This document shows positions 25,495-34,188 of a stretch of 64,000 nt of DNA, piece after piece. The notes under the pieces are model-generated. The model searched no databases, was not told where the DNA came from, and was given only the letters and a program-made list of their open reading frames with translations. The number at the start of each line of letters is the position of its first letter. Position 1 is the stretch's first letter. Source of the DNA: an uncultured Blautia sp. (GTDB lineage Bacteria > Bacillota > Clostridia > Lachnospirales > Lachnospiraceae); assembly GCA_900541985.1 (NCBI GenBank), contig UQLX01000002.1, positions 124,001-188,000 on the forward strand. Reading direction: 5' to 3'. Both the position numbers and the translations under genes were made by a program.

Positions 25495-26166
25495 TTATTT
25501 TATCACTTTTTCTCTGAAAATCTGTAAAATTCTTTTTACCACTTCCTCTATCGTCATATCAGAGGAATCCACAAGGACAGCATCTTCCGCCTGTTTCAGA
25601 GGAGAGATCTCACGATTCATGTCACGTCTGTCACGGTCTTCAATATCTCTCCGGATCTCTTCCAGATCACAGTCGATCCCCTTCTGCTGAAGTTCCAGAT
25701 ATCGGCGTTTTGCCCTTGTGGCTGAACTGGCAGTGAGATAAATCTTTACCTCTGCATCTGGAAGGATCGTTGTTCCGATATCTCTTCCATCCATAACCAC
25801 ACTCATAGAAGCCGCAAGCTTTCTCTGAAGATCCAGAAGCTTTTGCCTTACCATAGGATTGGCAGAGCTGACAGAGGCCATATTTCCCACCTCTTCTGTA
25901 CGGAGAAAGGCATTTACGTTTTCACCATTCAGGCATACGATCTGTTCTCCCTCTTTGTAAGCAATGGTAATTTCCGCTCCCTTGCACACCTCCCCTATCT
26001 CAGCCGGATCCTCTCTGTTCACCTTATGACGGAGAAGATAGAGAGCCATTGCCCTGTACATGGCGCCTGTATCTACATATAAACAGGAAAGCTCTTTTGC
26101 CACCTTTTTTGCGATGGTACTTTTTCCGGCACCTGCCGGGCCGTCAATGGCAATATTAAAAATCAT
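25495..26166 (-). CDS. cmk: Cytidylate kinase
   Basis: Cmk phosphorylates CMP and dCMP with ATP. The 223-residue product starts MIFNIAIDGPAGAGKSTIAK with the P-loop, has YVDTGAMYRA for nucleotide binding, and VMDGRDIGTTILPDAEVKIYLTAS, the CMP-specific region. ATG at 26166 has AAGGAGG upstream; an earlier start would add 19 residues before the first strand. It ends 16 bases before ispH. Confidence 0.97.
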   Translation of the reverse strand: MIFNIAIDGPAGAGKSTIAKKVAKELSCLYVDTGAMYRAMALYLLRHKVNREDPAEIGEVCKGAEITIAYKEGEQIVCLNGENVNAFLRTEEVGNMASVSSANPMVRQKLLDLQRKLAASMSVVMDGRDIGTTILPDAEVKIYLTASSATRAKRRYLELQQKGIDCDLEEIRRDIEDRDRRDMNREISPLKQAEDAVLVDSSDMTIEEVVKRILQIFREKVIK

Positions 26167-26177
26167 AATTTCCTCCT

Positions 26178-27419
26178 TTATTCTCCACAGGCAGCCATAG
26201 CCGCAAGATATGCTGTGGACCATGCAATCTGCAGATTGTAACCGCCGGTTAGTGCATCCAGATCGAGAACCTCTCCCGCAAAAAACAGACCTGGAACCAG
26301 TTTCGATTCCATAGTTGCCGGATTGATTTCTTTTACCTTCACACCTCCCCGGGTAATTACTGCTTCTTTAAAATCTCCCAGTTCTGTGATAGTAAACGGA
26401 AAAGCCTTTATAAGAGCCCCAAAATGCAGTCTTTCTTCCCTGGATATCTCATGAATCGGTTTTTCAGCCGGGATTCCTCCCAGCCTCAGTATAACAGGAG
26501 TCAGGGAAGAAGGGAACAGAACACCTATCACATTTTTAAACTGTTTGTTTTTTCCCGCCTCGAATTCTCTTAAAATCCGTGCATCCAGCTGTTCCTGACT
26601 AAGCGCCGGCTTCAGATCCAGACAAGCGCTCAATTCCCCGTTTTTTTTCAGAATCTTTCCAACATGAGCGCTGGCAGTCAATACCAGAGGTCCGGTAATA
26701 CCCGAATGAGTAAACATCATTTCTCCAAAATCTTTATAGAGAATCTTTTTTCCATTTTTTATGGTCAGTTCCACATTTTTCAGAGAAAGTCCTGCCATTT
26801 CCGGAATATACTCCTCCTTCGTCCGGAGAGGAACAAGTGAAGGAGAAAGCTCTGTAACAGAATGTCCGGCACTCTCAGCAAACCGGTAACCATCTCCTGT
26901 TGAACCGGTTGACGGATACGACAGGCCTCCGGTAGCAACGATCACTGCATCTGCTCTGTGAATACTGCCGTCTGCAAGGCAGACACCTTCTGCTCTTCCT
27001 TCTTCAAAAACAATCGTCTTTACAGAAGTCTTTAAATGAATACGAACATGATTCTCTTTCATTTTGCGCTCCAGGGCACGTATAATATCCGACGAGCGAT
27101 CCGTACAGGGGAATACACGGTTTCCCCGCTCTGTTTTCAGAGGTGTTCCGGCTTTCTCCAGATATTTCATCATATCCTGACTGGTAAAGGAGTAAAAAGC
27201 ACTGTACAGGAATTTTGCATTTTGAACCACAGCATTCAGTAGTTCCTCGGGACTGCAGTCATTCGTAACATTACAACGCCCTTTTCCTGTTATGTACAGT
27301 TTCTTTCCAAGCTTCTCATTTTTTTCAAAAAGTGTAACATCACAGCCGTTTTCAGCCGCAAGTGCCGCAGCGAACATCCCGGCTGCTCCGCCTCCCACAA
27401 TAATGACTCGTCTGTTCAT
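26178..27419 (-). CDS. FAD-dependent oxidoreductase, HI0933/BaiN family
   Basis: The 413-residue flavoprotein begins RRVIIVGGGAAGMFAAALAAENG with the dinucleotide-binding motif, then ITGKGRCNVTNDC, the family block VIVATGGLSYPSTGSTGDGYRFA, and the C-terminal GGVKVKEINPATMESKLVPGLFFAGEVLDLDALTGGYN (two known blocks). Members are widespread; one (BaiN) acts in bile-acid dehydroxylation, but most have no proven substrate, and genome context with cmk and ispH gives no hint. ATG at 27419 is the family start. Confidence 0.88.
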   Translation of the reverse strand: MNRRVIIVGGGAAGMFAAALAAENGCDVTLFEKNEKLGKKLYITGKGRCNVTNDCSPEELLNAVVQNAKFLYSAFYSFTSQDMMKYLEKAGTPLKTERGNRVFPCTDRSSDIIRALERKMKENHVRIHLKTSVKTIVFEEGRAEGVCLADGSIHRADAVIVATGGLSYPSTGSTGDGYRFAESAGHSVTELSPSLVPLRTKEEYIPEMAGLSLKNVELTIKNGKKILYKDFGEMMFTHSGITGPLVLTASAHVGKILKKNGELSACLDLKPALSQEQLDARILREFEAGKNKQFKNVIGVLFPSSLTPVILRLGGIPAEKPIHEISREERLHFGALIKAFPFTITELGDFKEAVITRGGVKVKEINPATMESKLVPGLFFAGEVLDLDALTGGYNLQIAWSTAYLAAMAACGE

Positions 27420-27441
27420 GAATATCCTTTCATTCAGAAAA

Positions 27442-27475
27442 GGGCTGTTCATGAAGCTCAGCTTCACAACAGCCC
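27442..27475 (-). terminator. Hairpin terminator after the decarboxylase operon
   Basis: GGGCTGTT (27442-27449) pairs with AACAGCCC (27468-27475) and an inner TGAAGCT/AGCTTCA stem extends it, separated by a small asymmetric loop. On the minus strand CTTTT follows. It separates oadA from the flavoprotein gene, whose start is only 22 bases beyond, so read-through or a very short promoter region must serve the next operon. Confidence 0.8.
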
Positions 27476-27493
27476 CTGACCTGTTACTTTATT

Positions 27494-28906
27494 TTATACC
27501 GGATAAGCTCCGTTTTTTGTATCCGCTGCTGTTTCATCAACCTTTGTTTCCTGTGCCTGACGGTACTTGAAGAACTCAGTTGCAACCTGCGGGAACAGTG
27601 CATAGGAAAGAACGTCCTCGTCCTGCTCCTTGTACTGTGCCATTTCTCCTTCCAGTTTATCAAGCTCGTTATCCAGAAGGTCTGCCGGGCGGCAGGTGAT
27701 CGGCTGCGTATCCCCGATGCATTTCTTCTGAATTTCAGCATCAAATGGTTTTACAGTGGCTCCATATTTTCCGCTTAAGATATCTTTGGTTTCTTTTGTA
27801 ACCATCTTATATCTTTCGCCCATCAGAACGTTAAATACAGCCTGTGTACCAACAATCTGTGAAGACGGAGTAACAAGCGGCGGCTCTCCAAGGTCTTTAC
27901 GAACTCTCGGAACCTCCTCAAGAACATCATAGAATTTATCTTCTGCATGCTGTTCTTTCAGCTGTGATGTAAGGTTGGAAAGCATACCTCCCGGTACCTG
28001 ATAAAGAAGAGTCTTGATATTTACACCAAGGTTCTTCGGATTCAGAAGACCGGTATCCAGCGCTTCGTCACGGATCGGACGGAAATAGTCTGCGATCTCT
28101 GCAAGAAGCTTCTGATCAAATCCAGTATCATATGGTGTTCCCTTGAAGGTTTCAACCATAACCTCTGTTGCAGGCTGAGAAGTTCCCAGTGCAAACGGAG
28201 AAATTGCGGTATCGATAATATCAACGCCTGCTTCAACAGCCTTCATATAGGTCATGGAAGCAACACCTGATGTATAGTGGGTATGAAGGTCGATCGGAAT
28301 CCTAACCGCATCTTTGAGAGCACCTACCAGCTCAGTTGCCTGATATGGAAGAAGAAGTCCGGCCATATCCTTGATGCAGATGGAATCCGCTCCCATAGCC
28401 TCGATTTCTTTTGCAATGTTTGTCCAGTATTCCAGTGTATACGCATCTCCAAGCGTATAGGAAAGTGCAACCTGTGCATGAGCTTTTTCTTTATTTGCTG
28501 CTTTCACTGCGGTCTTCAGGTTACGAAGATCGTTCAGGCAGTCAAAAATACGGATGATATCAATACCATTTGCTACGGATTTCTGCACGAAATACTCTAC
28601 CACATCATCTGCATAAGGACGATATCCAAGGATGTTCTGTCCGCGGAACAGCATCTGAAGCTTTGTATTTTTGAATCCGTCACGGAATTTGCGAAGTCTT
28701 TCCCATGGATCTTCCTTCAGGAAACGAAGGGAAGCATCAAAAGTAGCACCGCCCCAACATTCTACTGCATGGTAGCCTACTTTGTCCATTTTTTCAACGA
28801 TCGGAAGCATCTGTTCTGTACTGAGTCTTGTTGCGATCAGAGACTGATGCGCATCACGCAGAACAGTTTCCACAATTTTTACAGGTTTTTTTTCTAATTC
28901 TGCCAT
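27494..28906 (-). CDS. oadA: Oxaloacetate decarboxylase / pyruvate carboxyltransferase alpha-type subunit, no biotin domain
   Basis: This subunit moves carboxyl groups between biotin and oxaloacetate/pyruvate. The 470-residue protein has the DRE-TIM carboxyltransferase domain with ETVLRDAHQSLIATR, metal-binding DLHTHYTSG, the carbamylated-lysine motif CIKDMAGLL, then the conserved PYC/OADA helical domain (about 300-440). It lacks the C-terminal biotinyl domain of many OadA proteins; a separate carrier gene lies upstream. It resembles the 5S subunit of propionibacterial transcarboxylase in this. It is the last gene of the operon. Confidence 0.95.
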   Translation of the reverse strand: MAELEKKPVKIVETVLRDAHQSLIATRLSTEQMLPIVEKMDKVGYHAVECWGGATFDASLRFLKEDPWERLRKFRDGFKNTKLQMLFRGQNILGYRPYADDVVEYFVQKSVANGIDIIRIFDCLNDLRNLKTAVKAANKEKAHAQVALSYTLGDAYTLEYWTNIAKEIEAMGADSICIKDMAGLLLPYQATELVGALKDAVRIPIDLHTHYTSGVASMTYMKAVEAGVDIIDTAISPFALGTSQPATEVMVETFKGTPYDTGFDQKLLAEIADYFRPIRDEALDTGLLNPKNLGVNIKTLLYQVPGGMLSNLTSQLKEQHAEDKFYDVLEEVPRVRKDLGEPPLVTPSSQIVGTQAVFNVLMGERYKMVTKETKDILSGKYGATVKPFDAEIQKKCIGDTQPITCRPADLLDNELDKLEGEMAQYKEQDEDVLSYALFPQVATEFFKYRQAQETKVDETAADTKNGAYPV

Positions 28907-28957
28907 TATTTATTCTCCTTATTGATTCAATAGAAAGGAAGTTCGATCACTTAATTA

Positions 28958-30106
28958 TCAAACACCGAAAATAGCCATAAAGGTTCCGGCTGCTACGGCA
29001 GTACCGATAACACCGGCTACGTTTGGTCCCATTGCATGCATGAGCAGGAAGTTGGTCGGATCAGCCTCCGCACCTACTTTCTGAGATACACGGGCTGCCA
29101 TCGGAACTGCGGATACACCGGCAGAACCGATCAGCGGATTGATCTTTCCGCCTGAAAGCTTACACATGAGCTTGCCAAGCATAACACCGCCAAAGGTACC
29201 AAAGGCAAAAGCAGCAAGTCCAAGAGCTACGATTTTCAGAGTATCCAGGTTCAGGAATGCTTCTGCGCTTGTAGAAGCACCTACGGAAGTACCCAGAAGA
29301 ATAACTACGATGTACATCATTGCATTGGATGCAGTTTCTGTAAGCTGCTTTACAACACCGGACTCACGGAACAGGTTACCAAGCATAAGCATACCAACCA
29401 GCGGAGCTGTGGTAGGAAGGATCAGGCAGACAACGATTGTGATCACGATCGGGAAGAGGATCTTCTCCAGCTTGCTGACCGGACGAAGCTGATCCATTTT
29501 GATCTTACGTTCTTTTTCTGTGGTAAACAGTTTCATGATAGGTGGCTGAATAATCGGAACCAGTGACATATAGGAATATGCCGCCACTGCAATCGGTCCC
29601 ATAAGAGCGGTCTGTCCCAGTTTACCTGCAAGGAAAATAGAGGTCGGTCCGTCCGCGCCTCCGATAATGGAAATAGCTGCTGCTGCTTTTCCGTTAAATC
29701 CAAGAAGGATTGCAAGGAAATATGCCACATAGATACCAAGCTGCGCTGCTGCACCAAGAAGGAAGCTCTTCGGATTAGCGATCAGTGGACCAAAGTCTGT
29801 CATGGCTCCTACTCCCATAAAGATCAGGGACGGAAGGATACTCCACTCATCCAGCAGATAGAAATAATGAAGAAGTCCTCCTACTCCATTAGACATATCT
29901 TCCGGATGCGCCATGATATCTGGATAAATATTTACAAGGAGCATACCAAAAGCAATCGGAACAAGAAGAAGAGGTTCAAATCCCTTTTTGATCGCAAGGA
30001 ATAAGAATACGCATGCCACCGCGATCATCAGATAGTTGCCCCAGGTAAGGTTAAAGAAAGCTGTCTGATGAATCAGGTTAGACAGGGTTTCTGCAACATT
30101 AGACAT
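28958..30106 (-). CDS. oadB: Na+-translocating decarboxylase beta subunit
   Basis: The beta subunit decarboxylates carboxybiotin and exports Na+. The 382-residue membrane protein has about nine to ten helices and signature blocks: IFMGVGAMTDFGPLIANP, AISIIGGADGPTSIFLAGKL with the sodium-binding aspartate region, PLVGMLMLGNLFRESGV, and the C-terminal NFLLMHAMGPNVAGVIGTAVAAG (family end). Length is typical. It lies between the biotin carrier and oadA genes. Confidence 0.96.
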   Translation of the reverse strand: MSNVAETLSNLIHQTAFFNLTWGNYLMIAVACVFLFLAIKKGFEPLLLVPIAFGMLLVNIYPDIMAHPEDMSNGVGGLLHYFYLLDEWSILPSLIFMGVGAMTDFGPLIANPKSFLLGAAAQLGIYVAYFLAILLGFNGKAAAAISIIGGADGPTSIFLAGKLGQTALMGPIAVAAYSYMSLVPIIQPPIMKLFTTEKERKIKMDQLRPVSKLEKILFPIVITIVVCLILPTTAPLVGMLMLGNLFRESGVVKQLTETASNAMMYIVVILLGTSVGASTSAEAFLNLDTLKIVALGLAAFAFGTFGGVMLGKLMCKLSGGKINPLIGSAGVSAVPMAARVSQKVGAEADPTNFLLMHAMGPNVAGVIGTAVAAGTFMAIFGV

Positions 30107-30122
30107 CTGAATACCTCCCGTC

Positions 30123-30497
30123 TTAGTTCATGGTTGCCAGGGTATCTCCGTTTTCTACGGAAGCACCCTCTGATGTATCAATGCTTGCAACTGTTCCATC
30201 CTGAGGTGCAACTACAGGGATCTCCATTTTCATGGACTCAAGGATCACAATGCTGTCGCCGGCCTTTACAGCCTGTCCTGCAGATGCAACAATCTTCAGA
30301 ACCTTGCCCGGAACAGACGCGGTTACCTTAACAGCACCTGCACCTGCTGCCGGAGCTGCTGCCTTCGGAGCCGGAGCTGCCGGAGCTTTTGGCGCTGCCT
30401 TCGGAGCTGCTGCCGGAGCCGGAGCTGCTGCGCTTCCGGTTTCTTCTACAGTCACTTCATAAGCGGTTCCATTTACAGTAATTGTATAACTTTTCAT
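30123..30497 (-). CDS. Biotin carboxyl carrier protein of the decarboxylase
   Basis: The 124-residue protein carries biotin between the carboxyltransferases and OadB. It has a short N-terminal strand region (YTITVNGTAYEVTVEE), a long Ala/Pro/Lys linker (about 22-55) that allows swinging, and a biotinyl domain with ILESMKMEI, the lysine of MKM being the attachment site. This is the 1.3S/gamma-carrier layout seen in methylmalonyl-CoA decarboxylase and transcarboxylase. Both flanking genes are in the same complex. Confidence 0.95.
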   Translation of the reverse strand: MKSYTITVNGTAYEVTVEETGSAAAPAPAAAPKAAPKAPAAPAPKAAAPAAGAGAVKVTASVPGKVLKIVASAGQAVKAGDSIVILESMKMEIPVVAPQDGTVASIDTSEGASVENGDTLATMN

Positions 30498-30520
30498 GAT
30501 TTAATCCTCCTAATTATCTG

Positions 30521-31264
30521 TTATCTTCTTGGACGTTTGATCTTACGGATAGAACGGACAACAAATCCGTCAGTAGTGGTTCCCTCTGCTGCTGCAATTG
30601 CTGCTGCAATTACTGCAACCAGCTCTTCATCGGCATCCTGTACAGTTTCCTGAACCGGAACTGCCGGAACCGGAGCCGGAGTCGGAGCTTCTTCTTTTTT
30701 CTCTTTTTTGGTTCCTGCAGAACCCGGGATAAATTTAAAAAGAGAAATAACAAAGATCAGAAGGATCAGGATCACAAATACGGTTCCAAGACCCATAAGG
30801 GTATTTAACCCTGCGTTTTTCATGGTTGTTGACAGCGGATACTGCACATTCACTGCTACGGAAACAGGCGTTACCATTCCGTCAGCATCTTCAAAAACAT
30901 ATATGAATTCCGCATCCAGTTTTTCAAAATCCACCGGTACAGTAGCTGTATACTGACGGTTGGAAAACTCAACCTCAGCCTCTCCGGCTTCCACGAACTC
31001 ACCAACCTCTGCTTTCGCATCATTCCATGCAGTCATGGCGCCTTCGGTAAACTCGTCACCGGAATTCAGATATGCTTCGATTTCTTCATCACTGAGAGGA
31101 ATGATCGTATCGGTCAGTCCCTCAGCAGTCATGACGATCTGCGCCTTTGTTGCCTCATCGATCTCACTGCCTGCCATTACAACTGCTGCTCCGGAAAATG
31201 TAAGAGAAGCAGCGCAGACTGTTGCAGCACAGACAGAGGAGATTCTTTTTAACATCTGATTCAT
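30521..31264 (-). CDS. OadG family subunit with exported N-terminal domain
   Basis: OadG-type subunits assemble decarboxylase complexes in the membrane. The usual form is about 80-120 residues. Here the 247-residue product has a signal-like segment (residues 5-28, ending in an SGA/MAG region), a domain of about 120 residues predicted outside the membrane, a transmembrane helix (about 165-190, GLGTVFVILILLIFVISLFKF) and a cytoplasmic tail with a Pro-rich linker and the conserved VAVIAAAIAAAEGTTTDGF end typical of Firmicutes OadG. ATG at 31264 is chosen as it places the signal segment first. Confidence 0.85.
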   Translation of the reverse strand: MNQMLKRISSVCAATVCAASLTFSGAAVVMAGSEIDEATKAQIVMTAEGLTDTIIPLSDEEIEAYLNSGDEFTEGAMTAWNDAKAEVGEFVEAGEAEVEFSNRQYTATVPVDFEKLDAEFIYVFEDADGMVTPVSVAVNVQYPLSTTMKNAGLNTLMGLGTVFVILILLIFVISLFKFIPGSAGTKKEKKEEAPTPAPVPAVPVQETVQDADEELVAVIAAAIAAAEGTTTDGFVVRSIRKIKRPRR

Positions 31265-31277
31265 ATGCTCACCTCTC

Positions 31278-32714
31278 TCAGACTGCACTGTGCTTTTTGG
31301 CCGGGCGGTCTTCTCTCTTTGTGAACAGCATTTCAAAAGCACCGATTACATATTTTCTTGTATCAGCCGGTGCGATCACAGTGTCTACATAACCTCTTGC
31401 TGCTGCTGATTCCACGCCTGACTGGAGATTTCTGTATTCAGCTGCCTTTTCATTGAGAACAGCTGCGTCTGCACCCGGATACATGATCTTTGCAGCAAGA
31501 GAAGCATCCATCATACCAATCTCTGCGTTGTCCCATGCGTATACAAGATCAGCTCCCACGGCTTTGCTGTTCATGGCAACATATGCAGTACCATATGCCT
31601 TGCCGATGATCACATTTACCTTCGGAACGGTTGCATCAGCAAACGCATGAATCATATCACCTACGGATTTTGCCATCATTTTTTCATTGCACAGGGTAGC
31701 CTTAAATCCTGTCACATTTGTAAGTGTAAGTACCGGAATATCAAAAGCATCGCAGAATTTCACGAAATCTGCTGCTTTTCTTGCACCGCGTGCGGAAATG
31801 GTTCCGTCAAACTCTTCTGTCTTTTTGCCTTCTTCATCATAAATCTCTGTTCTGTTGGCAACAGCGCCCACAGTTGCACCGTTAAGACGAAGGAAGCCCG
31901 TCACAACATCTTTGCCGTAATTTTTCTTTGTTTCAAAGAAAATATGATCATCTGCGATTCTGGAAAGTGCAAGAGAGGTATCTCCTGTGCATGCTGCAAG
32001 ATCATCGCAGGTGCGGTTCAGATCATCTGTACACTCTTCAAAAGAATCGTTGTCCTCAAAGTTGGTAGGGAGCAGGCTGACAAGCTGACGAATCTCTGCA
32101 AGGATTTCCTCTTCTGTGCCAACGCTGTCAATAAGACCTGTCTCCTGGCTCTGGAAATCCGCACATGCAGTATCGCATTTGTCAACGTGATTTCCCTCCA
32201 GCGCATTCGGAGTATTGACAAACATTCTGGCTTTTTTTGCTTCCATAAAAGTAAAATCTGTCAGTGCCGGAACAACAGCCATTCCGCCGCCGCAGGTGCC
32301 AAATACTGCTGTTATCTGAGGAATCATGCCAGATGCCAGTGTCTGTTTCAGATAAATCGATCCAAATGCCTCCAGAGCATCTGTAGCCTCCTGAAGTCTA
32401 AGACCTGCACAGTCTACAAGGCCGATCACCGGAGCGCCGGTTTTCATTGCAAGGTCATAAAGTGCGGAAATTTTCTTTGCATGCATTTCGCCTACAGTTC
32501 CGTTCAGAACAGAAGCGTCCTGGCTGTACACATATACAAGATTTCCGTCAATCACACCAGAGCCGGTGATCACACCGTCTGAAGGTGCTTTTGTTTCAGC
32601 CATGTTAAAATCAGTAGATCTTGCCGTAATACTTTTTCCGATTTCAACAAAACTGTTTGCGTCAAGCAAAGAAGTAATTCTTGTGCCTGCTAAACTTGGT
32701 GTTGCATTACTCAT
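31278..32714 (-). CDS. Acyl-CoA carboxyltransferase subunit (methylmalonyl-CoA decarboxylase alpha / 12S-like)
   Basis: This protein moves a carboxyl group between an acyl-CoA and biotin. The 478-residue sequence has the duplicated crotonase-fold carboxyltransferase: GVITGSGVIDGNLVYVYSQD with VGEMHAKKISALYDLA in the N-half, and FCDAFDIPVLTLTNVTGF with GKAYGTAYVAMNSK in the C-half, both typical of MmdA/PccB. It is somewhat shorter than 510-residue relatives. Substrate (methylmalonyl-CoA, malonyl-CoA or another) cannot be deduced. It is first in the operon and comes with its own promoter. Confidence 0.88.
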   Translation of the reverse strand: MSNATPSLAGTRITSLLDANSFVEIGKSITARSTDFNMAETKAPSDGVITGSGVIDGNLVYVYSQDASVLNGTVGEMHAKKISALYDLAMKTGAPVIGLVDCAGLRLQEATDALEAFGSIYLKQTLASGMIPQITAVFGTCGGGMAVVPALTDFTFMEAKKARMFVNTPNALEGNHVDKCDTACADFQSQETGLIDSVGTEEEILAEIRQLVSLLPTNFEDNDSFEECTDDLNRTCDDLAACTGDTSLALSRIADDHIFFETKKNYGKDVVTGFLRLNGATVGAVANRTEIYDEEGKKTEEFDGTISARGARKAADFVKFCDAFDIPVLTLTNVTGFKATLCNEKMMAKSVGDMIHAFADATVPKVNVIIGKAYGTAYVAMNSKAVGADLVYAWDNAEIGMMDASLAAKIMYPGADAAVLNEKAAEYRNLQSGVESAAARGYVDTVIAPADTRKYVIGAFEMLFTKREDRPAKKHSAV

Positions 32715-32775
32715 TCTTGTTTGCCCTCCATTTTTATAAGAATTTTAAGTATAACCAAAATTTCAGCCAATTATA

Positions 32776-32804
32776 ATTGTACCCTTTTTTCAAAAACATT
32801 TCAA
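32776..32804 (-). promoter_or_regulatory. Sigma-A-type promoter of the decarboxylase operon
   Basis: Minus strand TTGAAA (32799-32804), 17-bp spacer, TACAAT (32776-32781). Transcription starts near 32769, about 55 bases before the first gene. Confidence 0.75.
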
Positions 32805-32819
32805 TAGGGTAACGTATTT

Positions 32820-32837
32820 TTGTTAAATATTTAACCT
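32820..32837 (-). promoter_or_regulatory. Rex-like operator upstream of the decarboxylase promoter
   Basis: TTGTTAA-ATAT-TTAACCT, read on the + strand, contains a perfect 14-bp palindrome (GTTAAATATTTAAC). It matches the clostridial Rex consensus TTGTTAA-N4-TTAACAA at all seven left positions and five of seven right positions. It sits 15 bp upstream of the -35. Rex senses the NADH/NAD+ ratio; its role here is inference. Confidence 0.5.
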
Positions 32838-32882
32838 AATTCTTTTTGGCGACAAACCAATTTCTTTAAGCATTTTCTCCCT

Positions 32883-34082
32883 TTAATGAAAAAAATTTTG
32901 AAAAATCTGTTCCACGCATCGAAGATAAGTGATCTTTTGTATGTTTCTGTCAGCCAGAACCGGATAAGAAGCAACGGTTTTTCCTTCAAGGAAACAGGTA
33001 TAAGTGCCAATCTGTTCTCCTTTTTTTACCGGTGCCTGAATGTTCTTTTTCAGCTTCAGTGTATAGCTGACTTTCTCCCCTTGTTTCAAAAGAAGCTTCT
33101 TATCTCTGTCTTGTCCGGAATCAGAAAGGACTCCGCGTATTTCTGCTTTTTTCCCCGGCAGGGTATCCTCTTCCATTCCGTTTTCTATGGTAAGCACAGG
33201 GATTTCCGGTTCCTTCCAGATACTGCAGTAACTGTAGTTTTCATCACCATAGTCAAGAAGTTTCATGGTATCCTTCCATTTATAGCCTTTATTTCCCGGC
33301 CACCCACACCCGAGAAGTGCTACAATAAACACTTTATCCTCTCTTCTGCAGGCACAGACATAGCAGTATCCCGCATCTCCTGTAAAACCCGTTTTTCCGG
33401 AAAGCACTCCCTCTGTCATCCCAAGAAGCGCATTGGTATTATGAAGCTGGAACTGCCTTTTCCCACTGAGATCCCGGAAGGAATAATCCCGGGTTTCCGT
33501 AATCTTCAAAAATGTAGTGTTTTGAATCGCGTAACGCATGATCAGGGCAAGATCTTCCGCAGTTGTGTGGTGGATCCCTTTTTCATCCCTGGCATCCAAG
33601 CCGTTGGGCGTAATAAAATAAGTATCTCTGCATCCGATCTCTTTCGCTTTCTGATTCATCATCCGGGCAAATTTTTCTGTGGATCCTCCGATATGTTCTG
33701 CAATAGCCACAGCTGTATCATTATGACTCATAAGCATCAATGAATAAAGAAGGTCTTCCAGATAATACTGTTCCCCCTCAGTCAGCCCCAGTTGTACATC
33801 CGGCTGCGCGGCCGCTTTTGCTGAAACAGACACATAATCATCGCCCGGTGCATTTTCCAGAGCAAGAATACAGGTCATAACCTTTGTGGTACTTGCATTT
33901 GGGCGGGGAATGTTGCCGTCCTTTTCATAAAGGACTCTTCCCGATATCCCATCCATCAGTACTGCGGAAAGTGCATAAAGTTCCTCCTGAAAATCTTCTG
34001 CTTCAGTCATCTGTACAGATCCGGAACAGATACAAAAAAGAAAGACAGATAGCAGCAGAATTTTTGAAACAGCACGCCTCAT
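32883..34082 (-). CDS. D-alanyl-D-alanine carboxypeptidase (DacF-like), copy 1
   Basis: The exported enzyme trims the terminal D-alanine from peptidoglycan stem peptides. The 399-residue protein has a signal peptide (residues 1-28), then the S11 peptidase motifs SxxK (NASTTKVM), SxN (LMSHNDTAVAIAEHIGG) and KTG (SGKTGFTGDAGYC), and a C-terminal beta-rich domain (about 290-399). The second copy at 38352-39533 shares the layout. It is probably a sporulation or cell-wall maintenance enzyme; sequence does not tell which. Confidence 0.93.
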   Translation of the reverse strand: MRRAVSKILLLSVFLFCICSGSVQMTEAEDFQEELYALSAVLMDGISGRVLYEKDGNIPRPNASTTKVMTCILALENAPGDDYVSVSAKAAAQPDVQLGLTEGEQYYLEDLLYSLMLMSHNDTAVAIAEHIGGSTEKFARMMNQKAKEIGCRDTYFITPNGLDARDEKGIHHTTAEDLALIMRYAIQNTTFLKITETRDYSFRDLSGKRQFQLHNTNALLGMTEGVLSGKTGFTGDAGYCYVCACRREDKVFIVALLGCGWPGNKGYKWKDTMKLLDYGDENYSYCSIWKEPEIPVLTIENGMEEDTLPGKKAEIRGVLSDSGQDRDKKLLLKQGEKVSYTLKLKKNIQAPVKKGEQIGTYTCFLEGKTVASYPVLADRNIQKITYLRCVEQIFQNFFH

Positions 34083-34188
34083 ATGATTATCCCACCTTTT
34101 TATATTTTATAGGATAATTTTATGCATGCCTGTCTTCTTTATTCTGCATTTATCTGTCTTATATCTGCCGCAGATTCCCGCAGCAGGT

